Below, in pieces: positions 32,052-42,908 of a stretch of DNA of 64,000 bases (positions within the stretch are counted from its first letter, which is position 1; each line of letters begins with the position of its first letter). The notes beneath the pieces are model-generated. The model was given only the letters and a program-made list of their open reading frames with translations. It searched no databases and was not told where the DNA came from. The stretch lies in assembly GCF_045679555.1 (NCBI RefSeq), contig NC_092092.1, positions 20,196,469 to 20,260,468 on the forward strand, read 5' to 3'. The translations under genes and the position numbers were made by a program. The stretch comes from Salvelinus alpinus. Lineage: Eukaryota; Chordata; Actinopteri; Salmoniformes; Salmonidae.

Positions 32052-32867
32052 TCATGAAAAAGGCAAATACAACATCCTACAATGCTTGGAGCTCTTTCTC
32101 CACTTAGGCTACTGCTAGTGGATTGAGCACTCTCAACAATGCCTGCGAATGTGAGTGAAAATGGCTAATAATCAAAAACATAATGATAAACGATAGACAC
32201 GATCACTGAATGTAACAAATCAAAAGGAAGTAGATCTAACCAATAATAACAGTTTTGGAATTGATCAAATTAAGTTCAATCTAAGCTATTTTTTGGATGC
32301 TGGACTTAATATGTTAGTGTTTGTAAAACACCAAACCTGAAGTCTATTATACATAAGAATACGTCATGTTGGAAATATTCAAAAATCTGATGCAAATAGT
32401 TCAATAATTTTTTTAAGTAGAATATATTTCAGACAGTGTGGAGAGCAGGGCAGGGGAGGCAACACAACTAAGGATGCCTCCTAACTTGATTTTCACCTAT
32501 TCATTTATTGATGTCAATGGGAGACTAGCTGAACATTTGCCCCTTAGAGTTCGTGTATTGTCTTACAAGAGGTGGCATGAGTTTTACACTACGCTAAGTC
32601 CCTCGAGTGACAGTCAGTGCAGATGGAGTCAAACTATCAGACCTAAGACCATTAGAATTTATATATTTGAAGTTGGAGACTCAAGTACTATCCTACATTT
32701 CAAATGAGTCATTCTATTTGTGACTAAAGCCTTGGGTTGGGCGACCAGCAGAGCACCTTATCCTGTGAATGCAGAAAGTCAAGCTTTCGATCAATGATTC
32801 CTCTAACAGCCTTGCTGACTAGCAGAACAAAAAAGCTTCACTCTGCTGGAGTTATTACTTAGAGGTT
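32052..32867. other. Unannotated sequence
   Basis: The 89-codon plus ORF at 32438-32707 has no recognisable domain and is probably chance. Confidence 0.4.
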
Positions 32868-32985
32868 GTATTCCAAATGGCACCCTATTCCCTATATAGT
32901 GCACTACTTTTGACCAGAGGCCTATGGGAAGAGAGGTGCTCTGGTCTGGTCTAAACAGAATAGGGTGCCATTTGGGATGCAAGCC
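32868..32985. mobile_element. Palindromic salmonid MITE
   Basis: 'aaatggcaccctattcccta' at the left and its inverse 'agaatagggtgccatttggg' at the right, with 'tgcactacttttgaccagag' between. Confidence 0.8.
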
Positions 32986-33640
32986 CAGTGACTCAGCTGT
33001 TCCATTCACTGCTGAAAGGCTAGTTTAAACAGCCCATTGCAAGTGTAAAACAACAAATTAATTTATGGATCCTTTGGGTTACACTTAAAGCCTGTAGATG
33101 TAATACTTCACAACTTGTTCCAAGCATTTAAGAGCCTTTATAATATCTTATAATAATGTGTAATGTCTTTCAAGTGGACTTTGTTCAGGCACAGCCAACA
33201 AACAGTCACAGAGAAAAGCCCAGTAGATAACAGCTCTGTTTACACACACAGTTTGCCTGGTAATAAAATAAGATGTGGTTTGTCATGATTGATGGAGTCT
33301 GACTGTCTCAAACAAGATACATGATAATCATATAAACTGACTGACCGAACGATCACATGATAATTCCATTGCTGGACCATTAAGCATGAATCCCCCTATG
33401 CTTTTGATTCCAAACTGTCAACAAAGCTGTTGGAGCCTCTTAATCCAGTCTCCTGTGACCGACTTACCACGCAAGATGTGGTTCCTGTTTCAAGATTTTT
33501 TGTTGTTGTCAAAAAGCCAAGTTTCAGCCAAGACAAAACAGATGGCCTTGCGCATTGCACCGCAGAGACTTCACCTCACAGCTCCAGGCTTCATGCAGTG
33601 CTGCTGCTATTGTCAGCATCACCAACACCGACCGGCAAGC
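32986..33640. other. Unannotated sequence
   Basis: Overlapping ORFs at 33386-33678 show no conserved motif. Nothing supported. Confidence 0.4.
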
Positions 33641-33642
33641 TC

Positions 33643-33780
33643 AACAATGATTTGCTAACAGTCTTATACACACTGTAAGTCAAGCTTCACAATGATTTGC
33701 TAACAGTCTTATACACACTGTAAGTCAAGCTTCACAATGATTTGCTAACAGTCTTATACACACTGTAAGTCAAGCTTCAA
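33643..33780. repeat. 45-bp tandem repeat, 3 copies
   Basis: Unit starts 'aatgatttgctaacagtctt' and continues 'atacacactgtaagtcaagc' plus 'ttcac'. Three almost identical copies. Confidence 0.95.
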
Positions 33781-33954
33781 ATTCATAACATCTGTAGTCC
33801 CTTGGAGAGATCAGTCTTTGCTTCCGGCCATATACACACTATAAGACTATAAATCACAGGACTTATGGTCATTATCACTGATGTGTGGCTGGCTGCCATG
33901 TTATTCCCTTCATAGCATCCTATATTTATGGGCCTTTGAGAAGCGTGGAAGATA

Positions 33955-34060
33955 TGGGATGCGTCCAAAATGGTAACTTGTTCCCTACATGCATTATTTG
34001 ACCCTGTTCGAAAGAAGCAGTGCACTATGTAGGGAATAGGGTGCCATTTGATATGCAGAC
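33955..34060. mobile_element. Palindromic salmonid MITE, diverged
   Basis: 'tatgggatgcgtccaaaatgg' at the left, 'atagggtgccatttgatatg' at the right; the same family as 32868-32985. Confidence 0.65.
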
Positions 34061-34091
34061 ATTATCCTATATATCCTTCTGTTAACAAGCC

Positions 34092-34185
34092 ATTTTACAT
34101 TTGAGTCATTTAGCAGACGCTCTTATGCAGAGAGACTTACAGTCAGTGCATTCAACTTAAGATAACTAGGTGAGACAACCACAAT
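34092..34185. repeat. Abundant teleost dispersed repeat
   Basis: 'tttagcagacgctcttatgc' followed by 'acttacagtcagtgcattca'. A second copy is at 56252-56335. Confidence 0.75.
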
Positions 34186-34223
34186 AGCTAGGTGAGAAAA
34201 CCACAAGTCACAGACTAGTCTAT

Positions 34224-34615
34224 TACACTGTGATGATTTGTGATCCGCCTCTGTTGTGGTCACCCCGTGATATTATATTATACTGTGATGATTTGTGATC
34301 CGCCTCTGTTGTGGTCACCCCGTGATATTATATTATACTGTGATGATTTGTGATCCGCCTCTGTTGTGGTCACCCCGTGATATTATATTATACTGTGATG
34401 ATTTGTGATCCGCCTCTGTTGTGGTCACCCCGTGATATTATATTATACTGTGATGATTTGTGATCCGCCTCTGTTGTGGTCACCCCGTGATATTATATTA
34501 TACTGTGATGATTTGTGATCCGCCTCTGTTGTGGTCACCCCGTGATATTATATTATACTGTGATGATTTGTGATCCGCCTCTGTTGTGGTCACCCCGTGA
34601 TATTATATTACACTG
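34224..34615. repeat. 55-bp minisatellite, 7 copies
   Basis: The unit contains 'tgatgatttgtgatccgcct' and 'tgtggtcaccccgtgatatt' and ends 'atatta'. Seven copies spaced exactly 55 bp, nearly identical, followed by a degenerate partial copy. Confidence 0.97.
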
Positions 34616-34902
34616 TGATCCACCTCTGTTATGTGATGGTCAAGCCGGGGATATTTCAGAACAGTGTGTACAAACAGTGTCGTCTTGAAAAACGTGACAT
34701 ACATTAGTAATAATTTATTTGACAACTTTAATAAATATCTCAGACTTATTTGGCTTTCATATTGCTGTATGAAGAATAGATGATAACATGAGAATAAATC
34801 CATTCCATTAAAGTATTGATAGAAAAGTAATAGATAGATATATCACCTTTCAGTAAGAAGCATTGATGTTACTGTTGATAAACAATACAGTTGTATCCCT
34901 AA

Positions 34903-35004
34903 CAGGACCCTATTCCCTATGCACTGCTTTTGACCAGAGCCTTATGAACCCTGGTCAAAAGTAGTGCACTAAATAGGGAATAGGGTGCCATTTGGGACGC
35001 AAAC
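34903..35004. mobile_element. Palindromic salmonid MITE
   Basis: Arms 'ggaccctattccctatgcac' and 'tagggaatagggtgccattt' with 'ttttgaccagagc' / 'gctggtcaaaa'-type pairing inside. Confidence 0.8.
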
Positions 35005-35467
35005 TACATTTCCCGAGACAGACCTCCCGTCTCCTCTCGGAAGATACAGAGGGCATTAGGACAGATAGATCCATTGACATCAATGGAGTTTAAGTTTGCA
35101 AAATGCAAAACGATTGTATTGTACAATATAGAAGCTATACATACATTTGATGTGTAATATTTTTCGTATAATATTTAAGGACAAAAGTAAGGAGATTGAA
35201 TTAAAGCCATGCATGCATTTGTAAGTGAGCAAACCTTACTCTAAATATATTTATTTATATCTCTATTGTTGTAACAGCTTTATGCGTCGTCACTCAGCCT
35301 GGCGTAAAATACATTTTATGATGTTTTATTTCATTCTTATCTAGAGGCATCCACAGGATCAATACCAGCAGTTGCAAGATGCAATTCATGTAAAGACTGT
35401 CAGTAAATCTCTCTCCCCGAACACACACACAGACACAGACACAGACACAGACACAGACACAGACACA

Positions 35468-35516
<49 letters not shown>

Positions 35517-36155
35517 CCTGCTCCTGGAAAGGTAAAGAGTTAACTATTTAATTTCCTTCTCCCCTAGCCGCTATGTTCTAAAGGGGACAAAACAGGTTCA
35601 GTAAAGTCACGAAGTAATTGCAATGCCTCCAGCAGTAGTGTACGCTATTAGCCCTCTTCTCCCAGGGGACCAGGACAGATTGCATACAACACTGTAGGAG
35701 GCAACATCAGAGGACTTCTACAATGTATATAATAAACCTCTGAACCGTAAAACCATGAAATGTGACACGGTTATAACCTAAATGTCAGTGTTTAAAACAT
35801 AAACATTAGGCAGTTCGCTTTTGTCAATAAGTGTTCTCATCTTCATAAAAACAGGCGTTTAAAATGGAAGATTGAACATGATAGTCTGCTTTTTCCAGTA
35901 AGTTTCCAACCAGGAGAACACCTATATCTGTGTTCAGATTTCAAACATTAGTGTTTACTTCCCTATCATCCTGTTTAGAGTGCATTTAGTCATTAGAAAT
36001 GTATTCAGATCAGTGTTAGGAATGTCTGTCAACTTCGCTACATTTCAGTACAACTGAACAAGACATTTGATTCAAAAATGTTTTCAATCGCGTGGCGTTG
36101 TTGTTTCCGTTAACTCTCTCAGAGTGAAAGAGATGTGGGAGGGGTCTCATTATCA
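35005..36155. other. Unannotated sequence with one CA-type microsatellite
   Basis: 35422-35512 is (CAGACA)n followed by (CA)n. The remainder, including 35513-36155, shows no gene or mobile element that I recognise. Confidence 0.5.
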
Positions 36156-36157
36156 TA

Positions 36158-37696
36158 CACTGCTCAAAAAAATAAAGGGAACACTTAAACAACACAATGT
36201 AACTCCAAGTCAATCACACTTCTGTGAAATCAAACTGTCCACTTAGGAAGCAACACTGATTGACAATACATTTCACATGCTGCTGTGCAAATGGACAAAA
36301 GGTGGAAATTATAGGCAATTAGCAAGACACCCCCAATAAAGGAGTGGTTCTGCAGGTGGTGACCACAGACCACTTCTCAGTTCCTATGCTTCCTGGCTGA
36401 TGTTTTGGTCACTTTTGAATGCTGGCGGTGCTTTCACTCTAGTGGTAGCATGAGACGGAGTCTACAACCCACACAAGTGGCTCAGGTAGTGCAGCTCATC
36501 CAGGATGGCAAGAAGGTTTGCTGTGTCTGTCAGCGTAGTGTCCAGAGCATGGAGGCGCTACCAGGAGACAGGCCAGTACATCAGGAGACGTGGAGGAAGC
36601 CGTAGGAGGGCAACAACCCAGCAGCAGGACCGCTACCTCCGCCTTTGTGCAAGGAAGAGCAAGAGGAGCACTGCCAGAGCCCTGCAAAATGACCTCCAGC
36701 AGGCCACAAATGTGCATGTGTCTGCTCAAACGGTCAGAAACAGACTCCATGAGAGTCGTATGAGGGCCCGACGTCCACAGGTGGGGGTTGTGCTTACAGC
36801 CCAACACCGTGCAGGATGTTTGGCATTTGCCAGAGAACACCAAGATTGGCAAATTCGCCACTGGCGCCCTGTGCTCTTCACAGATGAAAGCAGGTTCACA
36901 CTGAGCACATGAGCACATGTGACAGACGTGACAGAGTCTGGAGACGCCGTGGAGAACGTTCTGCTGCCTGCAACATGGGTCAGTCATGGTGTGGGGTGGC
37001 ATTTCTTTGGGGGGCCGCACAGCCCTCCATGTGCTCGCCAGAGGTAGCCTGACTGCCATTAGGTACCAAGATGAGATCCTCAGACCCCTTGTGAGACCAT
37101 ATGCTGGTGCGGTTGGCCCTGGGTTCCTCCTAATGCAAGACAATGCTAGACCTCATGTGGCTGGAGTGTGTCAGCAGTTCCTGCAAGAGGAAGGCATTGA
37201 TGCTATGGACTGGCCCGCCCGTTCCCCAGACCTGAATCCAATTGAGCACATCTGGGACATCATGTCTCCCTCCATCCACCAACGCCACGTTGCACCACAG
37301 ACTGTCCAGGAGTTGGCGGATGCTTTAGTCCAGGTCTGGGAGGAGATCCCTCAGGAGACCATCCGCCACCTCATCAGGAGCATGCCCAGGCGTTGTAGGG
37401 AGGTCATACAGGCACGTGGAGGCCACACACACTACCGAGCCTCATTTTGACTTGTTTTAAGGACATTACATCAAAGTTGGATCAGCCTGTAGTGTGGTTT
37501 TCCACTTTAATTTTGAGTGTGACTCCAAATCCAGACCTCCATGGGTTGATAAATTTGATTTACATTGATCATTTTTGTGTGATTTTGTTGTCAGCACATT
37601 CAACTATGTAAAGAAAAAAGTATTTCATAAGAATATTTCATTCATTCAGATCTAGGATGTGTTATTTTAGTGTTCCCTTTATTTTTTTGAGCAGTG
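36158..37696 (+). mobile_element. Tc1-like transposon with CACTGCTCAAAAAAATAAAG ends, recent copy
   Basis: Left end CACTGCTCAAAAAAATAAAG (36158), right end its inverse CTTTATTTTTTTGAGCAGTG (ending 37696), both flanked by TA (36156-36157, 37697-37698). 1539 bp. The termini pair without mismatch over at least 24 bp, indicating a rather young copy. The transposase is broken by small indels. Confidence 0.95.
36450..37450 (+). pseudogene. Tc1-like transposase pseudogene
   Basis: Three reading frames must be combined. The N-terminus [20 protein letters not shown] (ATG about 36450) is in the frame of 36405-36605. At about 36505 the coding moves to the frame of 36505-36912 ([20 protein letters not shown], an HTH, then LFTDESRF with the first catalytic D). 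A repeated 'gagcacat' at about 36903-36917 breaks it, and the rest continues in the frame of 36986-37450 (MVWGGISLGGRTALHVLARG, LLMQDNARPHVAG with the second D, SPDLNPIEHIWD with E). Apart from these indels the codons read cleanly, so the breaks are recent. Confidence 0.92.
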
Positions 37697-37698
37697 TA

Positions 37699-38816
37699 TT
37701 TCCCAGCATGCTTTATTGCAGGTACATTTTTAGAACGTATTTTTTAAATGTTTTATATGTTATATGTTTATATGTTTCCTCATGCACATTGATTAATTAA
37801 TTGATCTTACAGTATACAGAGGTAAATCATTTACATTTTTCTAAACTGATCCAATCTGTAAGGGGTTTGACTTATTGCACTCATTACAGAGATGGTTGTT
37901 CCAGTTTATATGGTTTAGTAGGTCTCAGTTGTTAAATCCTTAACAATTGCAGTTATTCTGAGGGCAGGTTGTGGGTGATAAAATGTAAAAATTGTTGGCT
38001 ATCCTCCCTCTGGGTGGATTCCGATAGGAATTACTAATCACTTCACAAGCCAGCACATTCTGACTTGCAGGTCAGATGTGGCCCATGAGCCAGGATTTGA
38101 AGTCCACTATGTTGAGGATAACTAGCCAAATGACTCACAGAGATGCACATCTTTACATTGCTACAACGTGCTCATATTCCAATTAGCTGAGACATTACAA
38201 TCTAGGTATTTAATTTGCTGTGTGTTCTGTTGTGTAATATAATCCGGTGCTATTGAAACGCTACACTACATATTCCAAACTTCTCATTGTCACCATTTCA
38301 TTCTGGCCGGCAACAACGAATATGCAGCCTGTAGCCTTGAAAGTCTAACCACTTTCGTTGTCATAGAAATATACTGTGTTGTAGCAGCTGACTGTGCTCA
38401 CTACATTTGCCATTCAGTGTCCATCATTCTAGATGATCTCAGAAAGAGATGGCCCTGGACACTAATATGGCTTCATCTGGAGATCATATACTATATACAA
38501 CTAAAAGCAGGGGACACACATTCATATCATATTCAATTATTCTCTACACAGGAAAGCCAACTAACTGTGTCATTCGCCTTCTCTTTTATACTGTATGTTA
38601 TTTACAGCTATAGAAAAATATATTTCAAATGGAGTAATCTCTGTTTTACATACAACGATCTCGTATGGCTTTACCATAACGGCATGCAGGTAACTACAAC
38701 AAGCCTGAAGCCTCAAGTACCTGAGTAATTTTCTCTAGTTCTTTTTTAACCCGGGGACGGGGACAGAGCAATGAAAACATTCCAACCTATAGACGTTTTA
38801 TCAATAGGCAAAAATA
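37699..38816. other. Unannotated sequence
   Basis: No repeat or gene recognised. The 103-codon ORF at 38417-38728 lacks recognisable motifs. Confidence 0.4.
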
Positions 38817-38817
38817 C

Positions 38818-38945
38818 ATGGTATGTGTTCCAAATTCCCTATATAGTGCACAACTTTGGACCAGAACCCTTGAGCCCGGGATCAAAGTAGTGCACTTTAT
38901 AGGGAATAGGGTAAAAATAGTCAATAGGATGCCATTTAGGATGCA
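38818..38945. mobile_element. Palindromic salmonid MITE
   Basis: 'ttccctatatagtgcacaac' and 'gtgcactttatagggaatag' are the two arms, with 'gaccagaacccttgagcccg' in the middle. Confidence 0.75.
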
Positions 38946-39279
38946 CCCATGGAGAACAAAGGATCTATTTGTAATTTCCAACCGGTTTATCAAGTTGCGT
39001 TTTCATAAGACGTTCCAGTGTTATATTTACAGTCATGATGTTGTTATATACAGAGAGATGTCTGATCAATAAGTCTGTGAAAAAAGCCAAATCTAACAGG
39101 ATGGTCAGAGAGGAGGGTACGGTGTGTGTGTGTGTCTGTGTCTGAGCTGAATGCAGAGATGGCAGAGCCCGCGAGCAATAGCAGGCGTGGGTGGACTAGG
39201 GAGAGAGATGGTAATGATGGACGCCAGGGAGAGTTGAGCTCTTGGCTGTGCTATTCTGTGTATCTGGATCTGGGAAGGG

Positions 39280-39435
39280 GTCTCTATCTCACTTTCTCTC
39301 TCTCTCTCTGTCTCTCTTTCTTTCTTTCTTTCTTTCTCTATGTCTGCTCTGTGTATCTCTTTCTTCCTAACTGCTCTCTGTATCTGTCCTTTCTTTCTAT
39401 CTCTCTCCGTCTGTCTGTCTCTCTCTCTCACGCGC

Positions 39436-39490
<55 letters not shown>

Positions 39491-39700
39491 CTGTCAGCTC
39501 AGTGTATCAATCTCTTTCTTCCTCTCTGCATTAGTCCTTTCTTTCTCTCTCTCTTTCACTTTCTCTCCCTTTGTTTTTCGCTCTATTTTTCCATCTCTAT
39601 TTATCTATTTACCTTTTCATTCTACATGCATGCCTGCAGGACTCATGTTATTCTCTCTTTCAAGGACTCTCTCTCTCTCACTCTCAAAACTTGCAAATCT
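39280..39700. repeat. CT/TTTC microsatellite region
   Basis: (TTTC)n at 39316-39338 and about 13 units at 39436-39490, within CT-rich DNA. Predicted ORFs (FLSFFLSFF) are repeat translations. Confidence 0.95.
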
Positions 39701-39997
39701 GTAACGAGGAGAATCAATGACAGTCAAGTGTGAGAATCATTTGAGATGAAAGGCTACAAGGGAAACTCGTTTTAATGTCTTCAATTGACTCTCCTTCTCC
39801 CAAATTTGCTCTATTTAACATGTCAAGTACGTGTATACAATCCCCTTATTCACCAAGCTATACCTTCGTCTGGCTATCAACCTCCTCTTCATTAGTCCTT
39901 TTATAGAAATACATATTATTTCATGTTCATTGTTGCACACTTTTTTATCTTTTGCTCATTTTCTTTTTTCTTTTTCTTACAGGCAGATTTAGTTCAG

Positions 39998-40335
39998 TTG
40001 AGAGAGGAGAGGAGATGAGAAGAGAAGAAGAGAAGAAGAGAAGAGGAGAAGAGAGGAAGAGAGGAAGAGAGGAAGAGAGGAAGAGAGGAAGAGAGGAAGA
40101 GAGGAAGAGGAGAGGAAGAGGAGAGGAAGAGAGGAAGAGGAGAGGAAGAGAGGAAGAGGAGAAGAGGAGAAAGAGGAGGAGAGGATAGGAGAAGAGGAGA
40201 AAAGAAGAGGAGAGGAGAGGAGAGGAGGAGAGGAGGAGAGAAGAAGAGGAGAAGAGAACAAGAGAGAAGGAGAAGAGAGGAGGAGAAGAGGAGAGGAGAA
40301 GAGGAGAAGAGGAGGAAAGAAAAGGAGAAGAGAAG
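39998..40335. repeat. Polypurine tract (GA/GGA-rich), about 335 bp
   Basis: Nearly uninterrupted purines on the plus strand made of GAAGAG, GAGGA and AGAGGA words. It is preceded by a pyrimidine run ending 'ctttttcttacag' (39963-39981). Confidence 0.95.
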
Positions 40336-42004
40336 AGTAGTTTTAGCCGGCATACACCCATAAAGTAAGTCAAACACTCTGCCCTAAAACATGTTCTGAG
40401 CTGATAAGAACCCTAGTTACCTTCCTAGGAGGCCCTCGACTTTCATTCCCTTCCTCTCCCACCTCTCCCACCTCTCCCTCGCTCTCTCCCTCTCTCTCTT
40501 CTCTGCACTCATCCATCTTGAGAAATAGGAAATGACTGTTTGAAGCCCTGCAGTCAGGCTCTGTGCTGAATCTCTAACTAGGAGCTCACTGAACTGACTG
40601 ACATAACTGAGCTGGGGTTGCAGGCTACATCACACACTACAGCAGTAACATCAACCCGATACAACACCAGCCAGTCTGAATTATGTTCTTACCTTTCCCC
40701 CTTGTCCCTAACCCCTCAACATTTGCAGATCTATCCGAAGGGTCTGGGCAGGTATAAGCAGTATATATAGTGTTGGAGCTTCCACCATATTGCTTCCACC
40801 TTTCAAGCGATTTGGGACGTGCTGAACCAGTCTCCTCTTCCCCCACAATAATCAGTCACCTGAGCTTAAGATTAGACTAGTACAAGATGATTGGTGGAGA
40901 CCATTGTAATATTATGACTTGTTGCTTGTGCTTCCTCGCATAGGCACAATCAATATGGTTGCCGGTCCATACATCACAGAGCATTGACATGAATGGCTTG
41001 AATGTTCATTCTAGTCATTCTATTTCTATGGTAGAGACTAGGTTTGCTATCACTAAGGTCACGTTATGCTCTCTATGGTTCAGCTTCCATACTTCAGGCC
41101 TGGTCTGTAAATGGATCTGATATGTTGATGAGTTCCTATTGTTCTTCACAATGAGACATGGAATGCATAGCTATATATGTACTATATCATACTGTAGTTA
41201 TCTTTGTGTTGAAATGATAGGTACAGTACCAACTCAACCTATACATTCAAACCTACTTATAAATGACATACTTAGTGAAAAAGCTCCAAAGCGATGATGA
41301 TGATAATGTCGTAATGATCGCACAGAGTTGCCTCTTCCAGTACAGTATGCTGTAGAAGTCACATTGATCTGGGGCAGTATGTATCACGCATCTTGGAGAA
41401 GGAGTGCTGATCTAGAATCAGGTCCCTCCTGTTCATTGTATTCAATTTGATCTAAAAGGCTAAACTGATCCTAGATCAGCACGTCTTATCTGAGACGTTT
41501 GCTACATATGGCTAACTAATTCTTCGGAGACGTTTGATACTCACAGCCTCAGAGATTTACTCAGGTATGGCTAACTAATTCTTTTGAAGATTGCCAATGG
41601 TATATCAGTGAAAATGTTCTTTCTGGCTTCGAGTCAAAGAGAGCAATATGTCGGCTTATGGCCTCATGTTATACTAATTCCTCCATGGTTGTCTCAAGTG
41701 TTTTGACCTTCAAAAGCACAGTTACAAGAAGGTTCCTTTCCTTCCCATAGTATCATTCCAACTGTCCCATCATCATCGTCATCATCATCATCATCACAGG
41801 ATGTTGATTCCATCCCCAAAAATGTCCAACAGTTTCATGCATATCATTATGCTCTTCCATTGAACAACAAGACATAATCAAGCATGACAAGAGTGATAGC
41901 AAATAAAGTTAATCACATAAGACCATAAAACTCCTCTCAGTTTCTCTCCCCATCAGTCTCAGTCTCCTTAAGCACATTCTCTACCACCCTGCAGGCATCT
42001 ACTC
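40336..42004. other. Intergenic DNA downstream of kcnk12
   Basis: No coding sequence seen. 41405-41494 is a palindromic repeat ('agtgctgatctagaatcagg' versus 'gatcctagatcagcac'). 41766-41799 is a (TCA)n-type run. As the 3' flank of the minus-strand kcnk12 gene, part of this may be 3' UTR; no confident polyadenylation site was assigned. Confidence 0.45.
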
Positions 42005-42202
42005 CAGTGTTTCTCAACCTTTCATACCAACCTTTTTATTATCTGAGAGACCAGCAGGTCTCTCTTGTGTCAGAGACTGACAAGCTATGGTCTTTACTCT
42101 GTGAGGGACTGCAAACATTAAGTCAGTCAATCATCTCACCGACCGAAAGTCCACATCTCACGGACCAGCGCCTATCCATGGACCAGAAGTTGAGAAACAC
42201 TA
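42005..42202. mobile_element. hAT-like MITE next to the kcnk12 stop codon
   Basis: Terminal inverted repeat CAGTGTTTCTCAAC (42005) versus GTTGAGAAACACTA (ending 42202). Internal 'ggaccagcgcctatccatgg' is typical of this small hAT-type family. About 198 bp. No 8-bp target duplication could be seen. It ends 7 bp from the kcnk12 stop. Confidence 0.65.
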
Positions 42203-42209
42203 CACAGGT

Positions 42210-42605
42210 CTACCTGGAGTTGCTGGTCTCTGCCAGTCTGTTGTTCATGATCCCCAGAGCGCCCACTCCTCCAGAGAACCCGTTATGTCTCGAGCCCCCA
42301 CACACCGTCCTGGGATAACCGTTAGCGGACTCTGATAACTGCTTCTGCATGAGTGCCAGTGAGACCTTATTCGAGGCCGTCAGGTCCTTCATTGAAATCA
42401 TCTCTCCAGAGAGTCTGCGTCCTCCCCCCTCCGTGTCGCTGTCGCAGGGCCCCGAATCCCCAGAGTCCGGTGGGCGTCTGATTCCGAAGCGGCCCTTACG
42501 GATTCTCGACCCGGGCCGGATGGCGTTGCGGCGTCCCAACGGGAAAGAGTTTGACCTGATGTTGCACCGCTGGCAGCACAGGTTCTGAAGCATCCAGTTG
42601 AGCAC
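42210..42605 (-). CDS. kcnk12: kcnk12 (THIK-2) last coding exon: cytoplasmic C-terminus
   Basis: 131 codons plus stop TAG (42212-42210). The acceptor is 'ctacag' followed by GTG CTC AAC TGG (VLNWMLQ). The encoded tail runs from the end of TM4 into the cytosolic C-terminus: cysteine-rich LCCQRC, RRNAIRPGSR, a serine/acidic stretch, RRLSGEMISMKDLTASNK (candidate phosphosites), then NGFSGGVGALGIMNNRLAET with a short final NSR. From family knowledge, DLTASNKVSLAL and NGFSGGVGALGIMNNRLAET favour KCNK12 over KCNK13. K2P THIK channels carry background or silent potassium conductance in neurons. It joins the exon at 42761-42908 in phase 0. Confidence 0.9.
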   Translation of the reverse strand: MLNWMLQNLCCQRCNIRSNSFPLGRRNAIRPGSRIRKGRFGIRRPPDSGDSGPCDSDTEGGGRRLSGEMISMKDLTASNKVSLALMQKQLSESANGYPRTVCGGSRHNGFSGGVGALGIMNNRLAETSNSR

Positions 42606-42760
42606 CTGTAGGAAGGAAGGAATCTGATTAGATGTTTAAAATACAGATAGAGTTACAGATAGAGGTGGTTCAGCTAACTGAACACAACAATGCATCAAGG
42701 ATTAAAAATACAATATTGTCGACAGACTTATTTCCATTGTGCTCGTTGTTCTACATCTAC

Positions 42761-42908
42761 CTGTTTGATGACGATGGAGATGACGTTGAACAGAGAGTAG
42801 ATGCAGCACACGCCCATGAGGATGAACAGGCAGTTAGCCAGACGGTACAGCGGCTGGTACTCATAGTCCGCTCTCTGGCTTGACACTAGGTCCCCAAAGC
42901 CAATGGTG
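42761..42908 (-). CDS. kcnk12: kcnk12 internal exon: second pore and TM4
   Basis: 148 bp. Acceptor 'cgtcag|C', donor 'CAG|gtagat'. With two bases from the previous exon it encodes STIGFGDLVSSQ, the second selectivity filter (GFG), then YEYQPLYRLANCLFILMGVC and a TM4 helix ending in SIVIKQ. Being this short and isolated, it was not visible as a long ORF. Phase 2 on entry, phase 0 on exit, consistent with both neighbours. TIGFGD is the standard K2P pore-2 signature, and LVSSQ is characteristic of the THIK subfamily. Confidence 0.9.

Noticed and set aside
36496..37143. 215-aa minus ORF
   Set aside because: It is the antisense shadow of the Tc1 transposase at 36450-37450, which has the recognisable DDE motifs.
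38417..38728. 103-aa plus ORF as a possible small gene
   Set aside because: No domain, signal peptide or splice context; AT-rich surroundings where such ORFs are expected by chance.
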